Below, in pieces: positions 23,565 through 31,979 of a stretch of 35,107 bases of DNA. The notes beneath the pieces were generated by a model, which did no database searches, had not been told where the DNA came from, and saw only the letters and a program-made list of their open reading frames with translations. The stretch is taken from NCBI GenBank assembly GCA_949372875.1, contig CASIAW010000013.1, positions 1-35,107 on the forward strand, given 5' to 3'. Within the stretch, counting starts at the first letter, position 1; every line of letters starts with the position of its first letter. The stretch is from Candidatus Poseidoniaceae archaeon (GTDB taxonomy: Archaea; Thermoplasmatota; Poseidoniia; Poseidoniales; Poseidoniaceae). The translations under genes and the position numbers were made by a program.

Positions 23565-24794
23565 TTAATTCACTTCGTCTGATTCAGCGAGAGCCATCCG
23601 TGTATCACTGTGTTGATCCCAGATGTGGAGTGAACGGCCTCTCAATGATTGCCAATGAGCAGCGAGTAGATGTTCCATTCCTGAAAACAGAGAGCCTATC
23701 GTTGAGAGAAGTGGGATTTTGATTCCTTGACGATCAAGAAGCCAGGCAGTCAAACACCCTAATTCAATCATAGCAAGCGTTCCATGCAATACAGCAAGTG
23801 TTCCATTTGGCATTCCTGCAAGACTAATGATACTCCAGCGAATAACTGCAGCAAATGCAGCTCCAGCGAGGAGTAATGGGGCAAACAGATGGAAGTGCGC
23901 CTCACGTCGTAGAATACTCGCAAAAGTCCCTAACCTCCGGTCAAACCATCGTTTGCGATGGCTTACCAACAACCGTTGCAAGCCTTGGCCTCGGCGGATT
24001 TTTTGGCGCCTTTGTCCTTCAGGAGTCGTTGGTGCAACGTCTTCAAAGTAGACATCACTGTCATGTAGACTGCGTAATCCATTCAATCGAATACCAGTTG
24101 CAATTTGTGCATCATCTGCATTTGATTGAACATTGAGTTGCGTTGATGAAAAACCACTGTGTCTCCACATCATGCATGAGCCTTCAAGAAACGGTGTAGA
24201 ATCTCGAGCCGACTCTCCCTCCCGAAGCATTTCGAACATCGAACGGTGCGTTCGTTCTGCTTGAAGCGCTTGTTTTCGCAACGCCTTTGCTCCAACAGCA
24301 CCAATGGATCGGTCAGCAAACCACCCTTGCAATCGCGAGAGGGCGTTTGGCGGTAGCATAGCGTCAGCATCCGTCATGCAGACGAGACCGTGATAGTCTC
24401 GCTCTTCCAGAGAATGGATGGCTTGACGTACAGCCTCAGTCTTTCCGAGACGTTTCTTCATTTCAAGAACAGTTGAGTTCTCAAACGCCTTTGGATTTTC
24501 TTTCAACCATAACTTGGCAATTGATAGCGTTGAATCGGTCGAAGCAGAATCAATCAAGAGAAGAGAGAATCGCATGTTTTGTGATGCAAGGTTGTCAAGT
24601 TTTTTCTTGAGGATTAATTCTTCGTTCCATACGGGCAAAAGAACGGTCACAGAAGGCAATTCAGCAGAATGTACCGGATACTCAATCCCCTTCTTTCTCC
24701 ACATTCCTACCGAAATTCGGTGAATAAGAAATGGAGCCAAAGCAGCAACTCCCAAACCGACTTCAACCAAGGCCGGAATCCACACCATGACCAT
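23565..24794 (-). CDS. Family 2 glycosyltransferase with membrane segments
   Basis: This 409-aa protein has an N-terminal transmembrane helix (about 5-25) and a GT-A domain: VTVLLPVWNEE, LLLIDSASTDST, the metal-binding CMTDADAM, and FLEGSCMMWR. The acceptor-side motif EGQRRQKIRRGQGL resembles the QxxRW motif of processive GT2 enzymes with a changed last residue. Two to three C-terminal helices follow (about 305-375). It is expected to transfer a sugar from a nucleotide donor to a lipid-linked or growing glycan on the cytoplasmic face. It is convergent with the pilin gene. Confidence 0.86.
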   Translation of the reverse strand: MVMVWIPALVEVGLGVAALAPFLIHRISVGMWRKKGIEYPVHSAELPSVTVLLPVWNEELILKKKLDNLASQNMRFSLLLIDSASTDSTLSIAKLWLKENPKAFENSTVLEMKKRLGKTEAVRQAIHSLEERDYHGLVCMTDADAMLPPNALSRLQGWFADRSIGAVGAKALRKQALQAERTHRSMFEMLREGESARDSTPFLEGSCMMWRHSGFSSTQLNVQSNADDAQIATGIRLNGLRSLHDSDVYFEDVAPTTPEGQRRQKIRRGQGLQRLLVSHRKRWFDRRLGTFASILRREAHFHLFAPLLLAGAAFAAVIRWSIISLAGMPNGTLAVLHGTLAMIELGCLTAWLLDRQGIKIPLLSTIGSLFSGMEHLLAAHWQSLRGRSLHIWDQHSDTRMALAESDEVN

Positions 24795-24893
24795 TTCAAT
24801 TCAGCACTCCCCTTGATATCTCCCCTCAAAATCAATGCCTTAAGGTTGATTTTGTTGCGGAACTTCTTCATCCGATGGCTCTGAGGGTGTACT

Positions 24894-25886
24894 ATGCCAA
24901 AGGTACTCCACATCGGTCCGTGTGAGACGCCAGGCGGTATGGCAAACGTGATGCGTATTCTTGCAGAACACCCGCCAGATGGTTGGGAGGCTGAAGTTCT
25001 ATCCTCCCATGCAGTTGGCTCTCCATGGGCGAAATGGAGAGCATATCGTCAAGCACGTGCATCACTTAATCAAATACTCAAGGATAACACACGACGTCCG
25101 GATATTGTTCATCTTCATACGGCTGCTGACTGGTCGTGGTGGAGAAAACGCCGATTTGCTCGAATGGCACACATGGCAGGAGTTCCAAATGTTGTACATA
25201 TTCATTCTGGGCAATTCGACACCTGGCTTGAATCTCCGGAATCGAAGCGTAGTCGAACATTGAACGCATTTCTCAAAGCCAACCAAAGCCATACAGTTGT
25301 ATTGGGAGATGGCTGGAAAAAGCGTCTGGAGCCTTTTCTTGGAGCTGTTTATCCAATGAATAATCCAGTTGATGCCGACATTCAACCAAGTTCGATTGAA
25401 CGCGATGTATCTCACCTCCTTTTACTTGGGAGAGACGATGCTGTGAAAGGCCATCAGTTTGCCATCACCGTATGTGAAAAGGTACGGAAGGAATTTCCCG
25501 AACTCAAGGTTACGATGACTGGCATCTCTTCAAGCCCTCATGAGTGGCTTTCTGCTCGTGGATGGGTGAGTGATTCAGAAAAGAAACACCTTCTCCAAAC
25601 CGCTTCACTTCTCCTCGTTCCCTCGACCTTTGAAGGTCAACCACTGGTCATTTTAGAAGCTCTTACTTGTGGCCTTCCCGTACTTGCCTCAGACCGAATC
25701 ATTTCTCCTGAAGGAATCGAAAGTGCCCCTTACCAAGATGTAGATGGATGGGCGTCGTCAATATGTGATGCTTTGAATTCTTCAAATGTGAAAACAAGTG
25801 AAACGATTCAAACAGATGTGTTCAAAACCGAATATGTATCTCAGCAATGGGGACTTTTCTATTCAACTGTCTTGGGCAATGAGTGA
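24894..25886 (+). CDS. GT4-like glycosyltransferase
   Basis: This 330-aa GT-B fold protein has the N-terminal Gly loop ETPGGMANVMR, IVHLHTAADWSW, HIHSGQF, LLLLGRDDAVKGHQF and the C-terminal STFEGQPLVILEALTCGLP with the E-x7-E motif of retaining GT4 enzymes. It uses a nucleotide-sugar donor for surface glycan synthesis. Its last 24 bases overlap the convergent next gene. It starts at ATG 24894, divergent from the GT2 gene by 99 bases. Confidence 0.87.
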   Translation: MPKVLHIGPCETPGGMANVMRILAEHPPDGWEAEVLSSHAVGSPWAKWRAYRQARASLNQILKDNTRRPDIVHLHTAADWSWWRKRRFARMAHMAGVPNVVHIHSGQFDTWLESPESKRSRTLNAFLKANQSHTVVLGDGWKKRLEPFLGAVYPMNNPVDADIQPSSIERDVSHLLLLGRDDAVKGHQFAITVCEKVRKEFPELKVTMTGISSSPHEWLSARGWVSDSEKKHLLQTASLLLVPSTFEGQPLVILEALTCGLPVLASDRIISPEGIESAPYQDVDGWASSICDALNSSNVKTSETIQTDVFKTEYVSQQWGLFYSTVLGNE

Positions 25887-26987
25887 AACAATCGATGCTT
25901 CAAGAGCGTCAACAGAATGAGACCATGCAAGGTATTCTTCCGCATACTTTCGGGATTGAAGGGCGAGATTTTCAATGTGTGATTGTTCAAGACTTTGCAA
26001 CCATTTCACTCCTTCATCATGAAACTCTGATTGTTGAACCAGTTTCATCCAATCGAGTTTCACTTTACTGGTAAATCGATGTCCGTCATGATTTATTCCA
26101 AACATCAAAAGTCCTGATGCTGCGTATTCACTTCGCTTGAGTGGACTGGAAATCATCCACATTTTTCTTTCGGGCATTGGTAACAATCCAATATGGCACT
26201 GAGATAAAATGGCTGCCAGATCTTTTTGTTCTAATGTAGGGTGAACAGTGACGTACTCATTTGTCGCTGCCATGGCCTGTAGCCCCTCAACGCAATCTCC
26301 TTCGCCGATCAGGATTAACTGGACGTTGAGTCCCGAGGTTCTTGCTTTTTGAAGAAGCATAGGTAAGGCAAGAACACCTCGATGTTGGTCGAGTTGACCG
26401 TGATAAATCATGGTCAATGTATCATAGCGTTCTGCCATAGTGAATTTCTCGAGATCAACTCCAGCAGGTAAGACAGTAATTTGAGCTTGTTTCACGCCAG
26501 TTTTCGTACTGACAAATTCACGATGCTTCAAAGAAACGACACAACCATGACCAGATTTTTCGTCTCGAACTCGTTTCCAACTTCGTTTCCATGAAGGCCA
26601 TTGCAAGAGGGAAAGAAGTCCTTTGTCTGCAGGTGGGCTGCGGTCGATGAGAATCCACGGAATTTTTCGACTTTTTAGCTCTGGAATCAAAATATGAGCA
26701 ATCCGCCAATCCACCAGTGCGAACGCTTCTTTTCCAAGGTTGTTTTTTCTCAACCAGTGTTTCATGTTTTGACCTAGGCTTTGAGAACGACGCCCAGGAA
26801 AAGTAGAGATTGCAATTGACTGGTGTTGCCAAGGCCATTTCTCATGACTCAGTTCAGGATCTGAATTCACAAATGTGAGGTCATAGCCACGCTCGATAAG
26901 TCCGGAGGCGAGTGAGGTTTGAGTCGTTGCACAGAGGTCCTTCATTGAGCGACCTGTGAACCAATAGATATTCATAAAAATCCCCAT
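25863..26987 (-). CDS. GT4-like glycosyltransferase
   Basis: This 374-aa GT-B fold protein shows IYWFTGRSMKDLC at the N terminus, TVLPAGVDLEKF (the linker motif between the two domains), MIYHGQLDQHRGV, LILIGEGDC and the donor-site motif SSPLKRSEYAASGL. It is a typical group 1 transferase without membrane helices. ATG at 26975 (MNIYWF) is an equally good start. It overlaps the previous gene tail-to-tail and is divergent from the PP-loop gene at 27138, with a 150-base A+T-rich region between. Confidence 0.83.
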   Translation of the reverse strand: MGIFMNIYWFTGRSMKDLCATTQTSLASGLIERGYDLTFVNSDPELSHEKWPWQHQSIAISTFPGRRSQSLGQNMKHWLRKNNLGKEAFALVDWRIAHILIPELKSRKIPWILIDRSPPADKGLLSLLQWPSWKRSWKRVRDEKSGHGCVVSLKHREFVSTKTGVKQAQITVLPAGVDLEKFTMAERYDTLTMIYHGQLDQHRGVLALPMLLQKARTSGLNVQLILIGEGDCVEGLQAMAATNEYVTVHPTLEQKDLAAILSQCHIGLLPMPERKMWMISSPLKRSEYAASGLLMFGINHDGHRFTSKVKLDWMKLVQQSEFHDEGVKWLQSLEQSHIENLALQSRKYAEEYLAWSHSVDALEASIVSLIAQDS

Positions 26988-27137
26988 TGTAAAATCAATC
27001 GTTTTTCACGATTTCATCGGGAATAGAGTTACCGACATGAATGTATGAAAACTTAAGGATTACATATGCTTTGGTATTTAGGCTCGATAAACGCTTGTCC
27101 TGGTAAATCTTGATACGCTCCACAACTATCTGTAAAC

Positions 27138-28526
27138 ATGATTCGGCGGTTCCTGATGCGTCGGGCCTACAACGACGGTTCTTGGGAGAAAGCAAGAAGG
27201 TATGCTTTTCAAATCCTCGACCAACCGAAAGAAACCCAACTCGCTCGTAGTGTAATTATTCGATCTTTTTGGAATCAAGAGAATACTACTGAAGTAATCC
27301 GTCTAAATTCGCTCTGGGATAATGAGTTTGATGAACTCTCTCTCAAGGCCGAGTATGTTTTGCAAAAAGGTGAATCTCCGAATTCTGAAATACACCATCC
27401 GCGGATTTTGAAACTTCATAAGAACCAGATCCGACCTCAAAATGAACAGAAACAATGGAATGATGAGGACATTGTGGATAATTTTTGGCAAGAGGGGTCC
27501 CGTGTATGGATGTTACACCCACATGGTTGGACGTTTTGGGATATGCCGGGAAATTTTTCTCTTTCTACAACACATCCGGACTTGCTAAGACTCACAGCAG
27601 AAGTTTTACTTTACCCTTGGCAAAAATCGACCCTTCAATCGTTTGAAGGCACTCGTAAACTCGGCTCCCTGCCAGCTTTGGCTTTTTCCGCAGGTACAGA
27701 CTCAACTGCTGCGGCCTTGGTCATGCCCGAAGAAACGATTCTTGGATACCACCGACGGAATTTTGAGAGTATTCTTGATCATCGTAATGCCGACAAATTA
27801 CTTGAGCATATGAAAAGGGATAGAGGAAAACAGGTAGTAGATATTTCTTCAAACCATGAACTTATTCGAACTTATTATCATAAACAGATTGGGTTTTCTT
27901 CTGACTTCGCTAGTGGCACTCACCTGATTCTTCTCGCTGACCACTTCGATATTGGCGCAATTGCTTTTGGAACACCGTTGGATAATACATGGCTTTCAAA
28001 GGGCAGAAAATTTCGTAAGTTTGAGGATACCAGGTATTTCAAATACTGGACAGAGCGTTTTTTATCTGCAGGAATTGAATTGTTCTTACCCATTGCAGGA
28101 ATTTCTGAAGCAGGAGCAATAAAAATATGTCAAGATTCCGAGATACTTCCATATCTCAACTCCTGTTTGCGAGGTGATGGAAAAAAGGGCTGTGAAGGTT
28201 GTTGGAAATGCTTCCTCAAAAACGGACCAATTGGACGTCCATTCGATATCCAAGCAAATGAGATACAAACCTTTCTTCGACGTAAACCTTTACCAACCGC
28301 TACACACGCGTTATGGGTTTTACAACAATTAAATCTTGAATCTGAAATACTTGAATTAAGTACATTCTTGGAGTCTGATTTATCATGGTGGACTTCATCA
28401 TATCCGCCTGCCAAAGAAATCATTCCTTTACGATGGAGAGAAGAAACATGGAAGAAGATTCATCAGTATCTTGCTCCACTAGTAGAGCCTTACCCCATAG
28501 AATCGATAAATCTCTACGATGAATGA
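27138..28526 (+). CDS. QueC-like PP-loop ATP-pyrophosphatase protein A
   Basis: This 462-aa protein has three parts. Residues 1-110 are helical and TPR-like (WEKARRYAFQILDQP). Residues 120-175 contain HPDLLRLTAEVLLYPW, shared with its paralog at 31952. Residues 178-365 are a PP-loop ATPase: SAGTDSTAA (184-192), FGTPLDNTWLSKGRKF, LPIAGISEAG, and four cysteines at 343, 352, 355 and 358. That C-x8-C-x2-C-x2-C spacing is the same as the zinc site of QueC, the 7-cyano-7-deazaguanine synthase. PP-loop enzymes adenylate a carboxylate or carbonyl. No other deazaguanine genes are in view, and the neighbours are glycosyltransferases, so a role in modifying an acidic sugar is inferred. It pairs with the GT-like gene 103 bases downstream. 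Confidence 0.75.
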   Translation: MIRRFLMRRAYNDGSWEKARRYAFQILDQPKETQLARSVIIRSFWNQENTTEVIRLNSLWDNEFDELSLKAEYVLQKGESPNSEIHHPRILKLHKNQIRPQNEQKQWNDEDIVDNFWQEGSRVWMLHPHGWTFWDMPGNFSLSTTHPDLLRLTAEVLLYPWQKSTLQSFEGTRKLGSLPALAFSAGTDSTAAALVMPEETILGYHRRNFESILDHRNADKLLEHMKRDRGKQVVDISSNHELIRTYYHKQIGFSSDFASGTHLILLADHFDIGAIAFGTPLDNTWLSKGRKFRKFEDTRYFKYWTERFLSAGIELFLPIAGISEAGAIKICQDSEILPYLNSCLRGDGKKGCEGCWKCFLKNGPIGRPFDIQANEIQTFLRRKPLPTATHALWVLQQLNLESEILELSTFLESDLSWWTSSYPPAKEIIPLRWREETWKKIHQYLAPLVEPYPIESINLYDE

Positions 28527-28629
28527 TTTCATACCTCACACTACGAAAGGGCATTAAAATATCGCTATTCGCCAATATGACAATAACATAGAGCAATTGA
28601 CACACAATCATAGACAGAGGTGAGGCAGC

Positions 28630-29928
28630 ATGGAAGATGGAGAAACACGGCTTTTTCGCCTTCAAAGAGAAATTCATCGTCTTCGGACATCGCCTTCTCT
28701 TCGTTTAGGATCTCATCTCACTAATGCTATACGAATGCCCTGGCTCGCTCCATTTCTTATCTTTAGTTTGCCTTGGATGATGTTGATGATTGGATTTGAA
28801 CTTCTTGGCTGGAAGTCACAACCTGCTGCCCTGGAAATCAATTCCTCGGGGCGATTATCTTCGAAGGGTAATTGCATCGTGATGTTTCCTACCAATGGTG
28901 TGGGTTTTGGCCATTTTACTCGTATGCTGGCTGTTGCCAAGCGGATGAAAAGCATCGATTCTAAGTTAGAAATCATTTTTTTCACAACAATGCCTACTTT
29001 ACACCTCTTGAAACCTTATGGCATTCCAGCTCATCACATCTCAGGCCCGAAATATTTCAGAGACATGGATTCAGCAGAATGGAATTCTCTTCTTGAAGAA
29101 GAATTGAATATTTGTTTTGAAACACATCGTCCAAGTATGTTTCTCTTTGATGGCGCCTTCCCATATAGGGGAATGTTACGCGCTATACAGGGGAGAAAAT
29201 CAATGGAGAAACTTTGGATGCGACGCGGCACATTCCGCAAAGGCTCATCTATCCCAGTTGATAGTATACAATATTTTGATACAATTATCCATCCTGAAGA
29301 TAGCGTTTCAACAGCTGGAGATAACCTTGATCATGATCTCGAAGTGATTACATGCCCACCGATTGTAATGCTTGATCATGATGAACTTCTATCAAAAGAA
29401 AAATCACGGTCTCGTTTGGGCCTCCCTCAAGATGCTACTGTAGTTTATGTTCAACTTGGTGCGGGCGAGATTAATGAAATTGAAAGTGAAGTCCGTCTTA
29501 CTTTGGAGGCGTTACTTGAAAACCCAGAAGTATACATCGTTCTCGGTGAATCTTTGATTGGTGAGCGTATTCACTTTGAATTACCACGTGTTCAAATTTT
29601 ACGTGATTATCCGAATTCAGTATATTTCCGAGGTTTCGACGCAACCGTTCAGGCTGGTGGTTACAACTCATTTCATGAAACTCGAACGTTTGGCTTACCA
29701 GCCTTATTCTATCCAAATATGAATACTGGAATGGATGACCAACTTGCTCGCTGTAAGGTTGCTGAACAAGAAGGCTGGGGGATTGTACTCGAAACAAGAA
29801 CGCCAAAGAAGATAAAAAATTATTGCCGGCAATTAATTTTAAGCATAGGTCCTAAAAACCAGTTAAGTGTTGAAAATGGAGCACACATTCTTTCTAAAAC
29901 CCTCGTAAGCCACTTAATCGAAGACTGA
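28630..29928 (+). CDS. GT-B glycosyltransferase-like protein A (MurG/GT28-like C-terminal domain)
   Basis: This 432-aa protein has an N-terminal extension (1-60) with LRTSPSLRLG and hydrophobic PFLIFSLPWMMLMIGF. This resembles the S-x-x-RLG segment found at the ends of some glycan-synthesis transferases and could bind the membrane. The GT-B core then begins with TNGVGFGHFTRML (the Gly-rich acceptor loop of GT28 enzymes), and includes SMFLFDGAFPYRGML, YVQLGAGEINEIESE, and AGGYNSFHETRTFGLPAL followed by DDQLARC, which match the donor-binding half. A hexose or aminosugar transfer to a lipid-linked acceptor is expected. A paralog is at 33226. Confidence 0.75.
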   Translation: MEDGETRLFRLQREIHRLRTSPSLRLGSHLTNAIRMPWLAPFLIFSLPWMMLMIGFELLGWKSQPAALEINSSGRLSSKGNCIVMFPTNGVGFGHFTRMLAVAKRMKSIDSKLEIIFFTTMPTLHLLKPYGIPAHHISGPKYFRDMDSAEWNSLLEEELNICFETHRPSMFLFDGAFPYRGMLRAIQGRKSMEKLWMRRGTFRKGSSIPVDSIQYFDTIIHPEDSVSTAGDNLDHDLEVITCPPIVMLDHDELLSKEKSRSRLGLPQDATVVYVQLGAGEINEIESEVRLTLEALLENPEVYIVLGESLIGERIHFELPRVQILRDYPNSVYFRGFDATVQAGGYNSFHETRTFGLPALFYPNMNTGMDDQLARCKVAEQEGWGIVLETRTPKKIKNYCRQLILSIGPKNQLSVENGAHILSKTLVSHLIED

Positions 29929-30020
29929 AAGACCCGTAATTTCTAGGGCTGTTTGAACTGTTAGTAGAAATAAGACAATCAATGGTTTCGAGAAAAGGAA
30001 AATCGTTTGTATGCACGGCC

Positions 30021-30854
30021 TCAATTCGAGTTTAATAATTTGGATATAGATTTCAATTGAATCTCCCCAACAATTTCGAGTTTGTCTTTTGCATAGTGGT
30101 TAAGGTCATTGCCTTCTTTCATGAGTAGATCTTTAGCTTCATATTCTTCAAACATTGTTGCAGGATTAAACACTTGTAGGTTTCTTTCTTCTGCATATTC
30201 ATTGATAATGTTGCATAATTTATTCCGTGAAGTAATGAGTTTACCATTAGTGCCTGGCAAGTTAATGTGATTGACAAATAAAACTGGAATTTTAGCAAGG
30301 TTTCTGATTTCATCTAAGTCTGAAGAAATTATCTTACTGTCCTGTACTACTGGAACAAGTTCTGAGATGAGGTTTGAAAACTCTTCGGGAAATTCGTCAG
30401 GTATTTTTTGTTTTGGCATTTGAACAAAGTGCTCTCTTTTATTGAATGCATTGTTGAGGTTTTGACGCAATTCCATTCCAAAGTCGCCATGTGGGGTGCA
30501 CATGTGTCTTGCAACTTCATTAAATTGTAGTGGGTTTCCATTTGCAGACAATGACTTTATTGTAGAAATCTCTACAACTAAAATATCGGTCTCAGAAAAA
30601 TCAAAACCCTCGTCGGGCTTGGTTTTTTTCTCATTTGATTCTCCGACCTGAAGTTTTAGAAGAGTTTCCTTATATGTTTCCAATTGCAGTAAAACTTTGA
30701 GTCTTAGCACAGCTTCTGGCGTACTGTGAATGAAAGTTCCAAGACCACCATTGTTCATTACAATACGTTTTTTTTCTGCTAGATTACGTAGGGTGTGGTG
30801 AACTCGACAAGTCCCAATTACCGTGACAACTGGCAATTTTCCTTCTAGGCCCAT
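30021..30854 (-). CDS. Putative SGNH/WcbI-like surface-polysaccharide protein
   Basis: This 277-aa protein has no signal peptide. It starts with VVTVIGTCRVHHTLRNL, a strand-turn like the GNCQ/GSCR block I of WcbI-, GSCFA- and SGNH-type proteins. It has VVEISTIKS in the middle, VLFVNHINLPG, and near the C terminus EGNDLNHYAKDKL, which could supply the Asp and His of an SGNH-type site. These proteins are linked to acyl decoration of capsules. The match is weak and the nucleophile Ser is replaced by Thr/Cys, so the enzyme class is uncertain. It is read opposite to its neighbours and sits between the two PP-loop/GT pairs. Confidence 0.5.
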   Translation of the reverse strand: MGLEGKLPVVTVIGTCRVHHTLRNLAEKKRIVMNNGGLGTFIHSTPEAVLRLKVLLQLETYKETLLKLQVGESNEKKTKPDEGFDFSETDILVVEISTIKSLSANGNPLQFNEVARHMCTPHGDFGMELRQNLNNAFNKREHFVQMPKQKIPDEFPEEFSNLISELVPVVQDSKIISSDLDEIRNLAKIPVLFVNHINLPGTNGKLITSRNKLCNIINEYAEERNLQVFNPATMFEEYEAKDLLMKEGNDLNHYAKDKLEIVGEIQLKSISKLLNSN

Positions 30855-30980
30855 GTCTTTATGAAGAGCGCATTATTTATCAATCTTACACAAATCGAGT
30901 CGCTACTGTACTTCGGTAAAAGAATACATTGTCAAAAAAGAAGAGAAACCTTTGAAGGATAAGTCAAATGACGAGCAAAC

Positions 30981-31979
30981 ATGGTAGAAGAGGCGACTTA
31001 CGCACAAATGCATGTTCTTGTTACAGGCGGGGCTGGTTTTATCGGTTCCAATTTAGCCGAAGTCTTGATTACAAGGGGTTGTAAAGTAACAGTGTTAGAT
31101 AATTTACTTACAGGGCATTTAGAAAACATATCTCACCTCCTTGATCACCCTCGGTTTTTTTTCATTGAAGGGGATATTCGAGATTTTGCAACATGCCAAT
31201 CCGCGATTAAAGGTTGCACACATGTTAGCCATCAAGCCGCCCTTGGCTCAGTTCCGCGCTCAATCGATGATCCACTATTGAGCCTGCATATCAATATTCT
31301 CGGAACTACGAATGTATTTTTTGCTGCCAAAAAAGAAGGGGTTAAGCGTGTTATTTTCGCCTCAAGTTCTTCTGTTTATGGAACCGACGAGACTTTGCCT
31401 AAAGTTGAACAGATAACAGGAACTCTTCTTTCACCATATGCTTCAAGTAAACGTTCAACAGAACTGATTCAAGAAGCATTTGTAAGCAGTTATGACATGG
31501 AAATTATCGGATTCCGATACTTCAATGTGTTTGGGCCCAAACAGGACCCGAATGGCCCTTATGCTGCGGTGATTCCAAAATTTATTTCTTCTATGATGGA
31601 TGGGGAAATACCACAGATATATGGAGATGGAGAACAAAGTAGAGACTTTACGCATATCAGTAACGTCGTAGAGGGGAACATTCTAGCACTCACTTATCCA
31701 AATGTTAAAAATATAAACGGGGAAGTGTTGAATTTAGCTTATGGGGGGACAACCACAGTAAATGACATTTTTTATGGGATTCGCGATGCTTTAGCTAAGC
31801 ATAATTCGGGCTTGTCATCTCTCGAACCACAGTACTCGAACAAGCGTAAAGGGGATATTTTGCACTCACATGCGAATATCTCTAAGGTTATATCTCATCT
31901 TGGTTATTCCCCTCAGACAGATCTTCGTGAAGGCTTAGATCAAACTATTTCTTGGTATTTTCATCAAAACCAGAGTTGA
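30981..31979 (+). CDS. UDP-hexose / UDP-GlcNAc 4-epimerase (SDR family, WbpP-like)
   Basis: This 332-aa extended SDR enzyme has the NAD-binding VTGGAGFIGSNLAE, the HQAALGSVPRSI signature seen in WbpP-like UDP-N-acetylhexosamine 4-epimerases, the catalytic SSSSVYG and YASSK, FRYFNVFGPKQDP, and YGDGEQSRDFTHI. It interconverts UDP-Glc(NAc) and UDP-Gal(NAc) for surface glycan synthesis. ATG at 31008 (MHVLVTGG) is the start typical of the family; 30981 adds nine residues. It overlaps or touches the next gene, so it is probably co-transcribed with PP-loop protein B. Confidence 0.9.
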   Translation: MVEEATYAQMHVLVTGGAGFIGSNLAEVLITRGCKVTVLDNLLTGHLENISHLLDHPRFFFIEGDIRDFATCQSAIKGCTHVSHQAALGSVPRSIDDPLLSLHINILGTTNVFFAAKKEGVKRVIFASSSSVYGTDETLPKVEQITGTLLSPYASSKRSTELIQEAFVSSYDMEIIGFRYFNVFGPKQDPNGPYAAVIPKFISSMMDGEIPQIYGDGEQSRDFTHISNVVEGNILALTYPNVKNINGEVLNLAYGGTTTVNDIFYGIRDALAKHNSGLSSLEPQYSNKRKGDILHSHANISKVISHLGYSPQTDLREGLDQTISWYFHQNQS

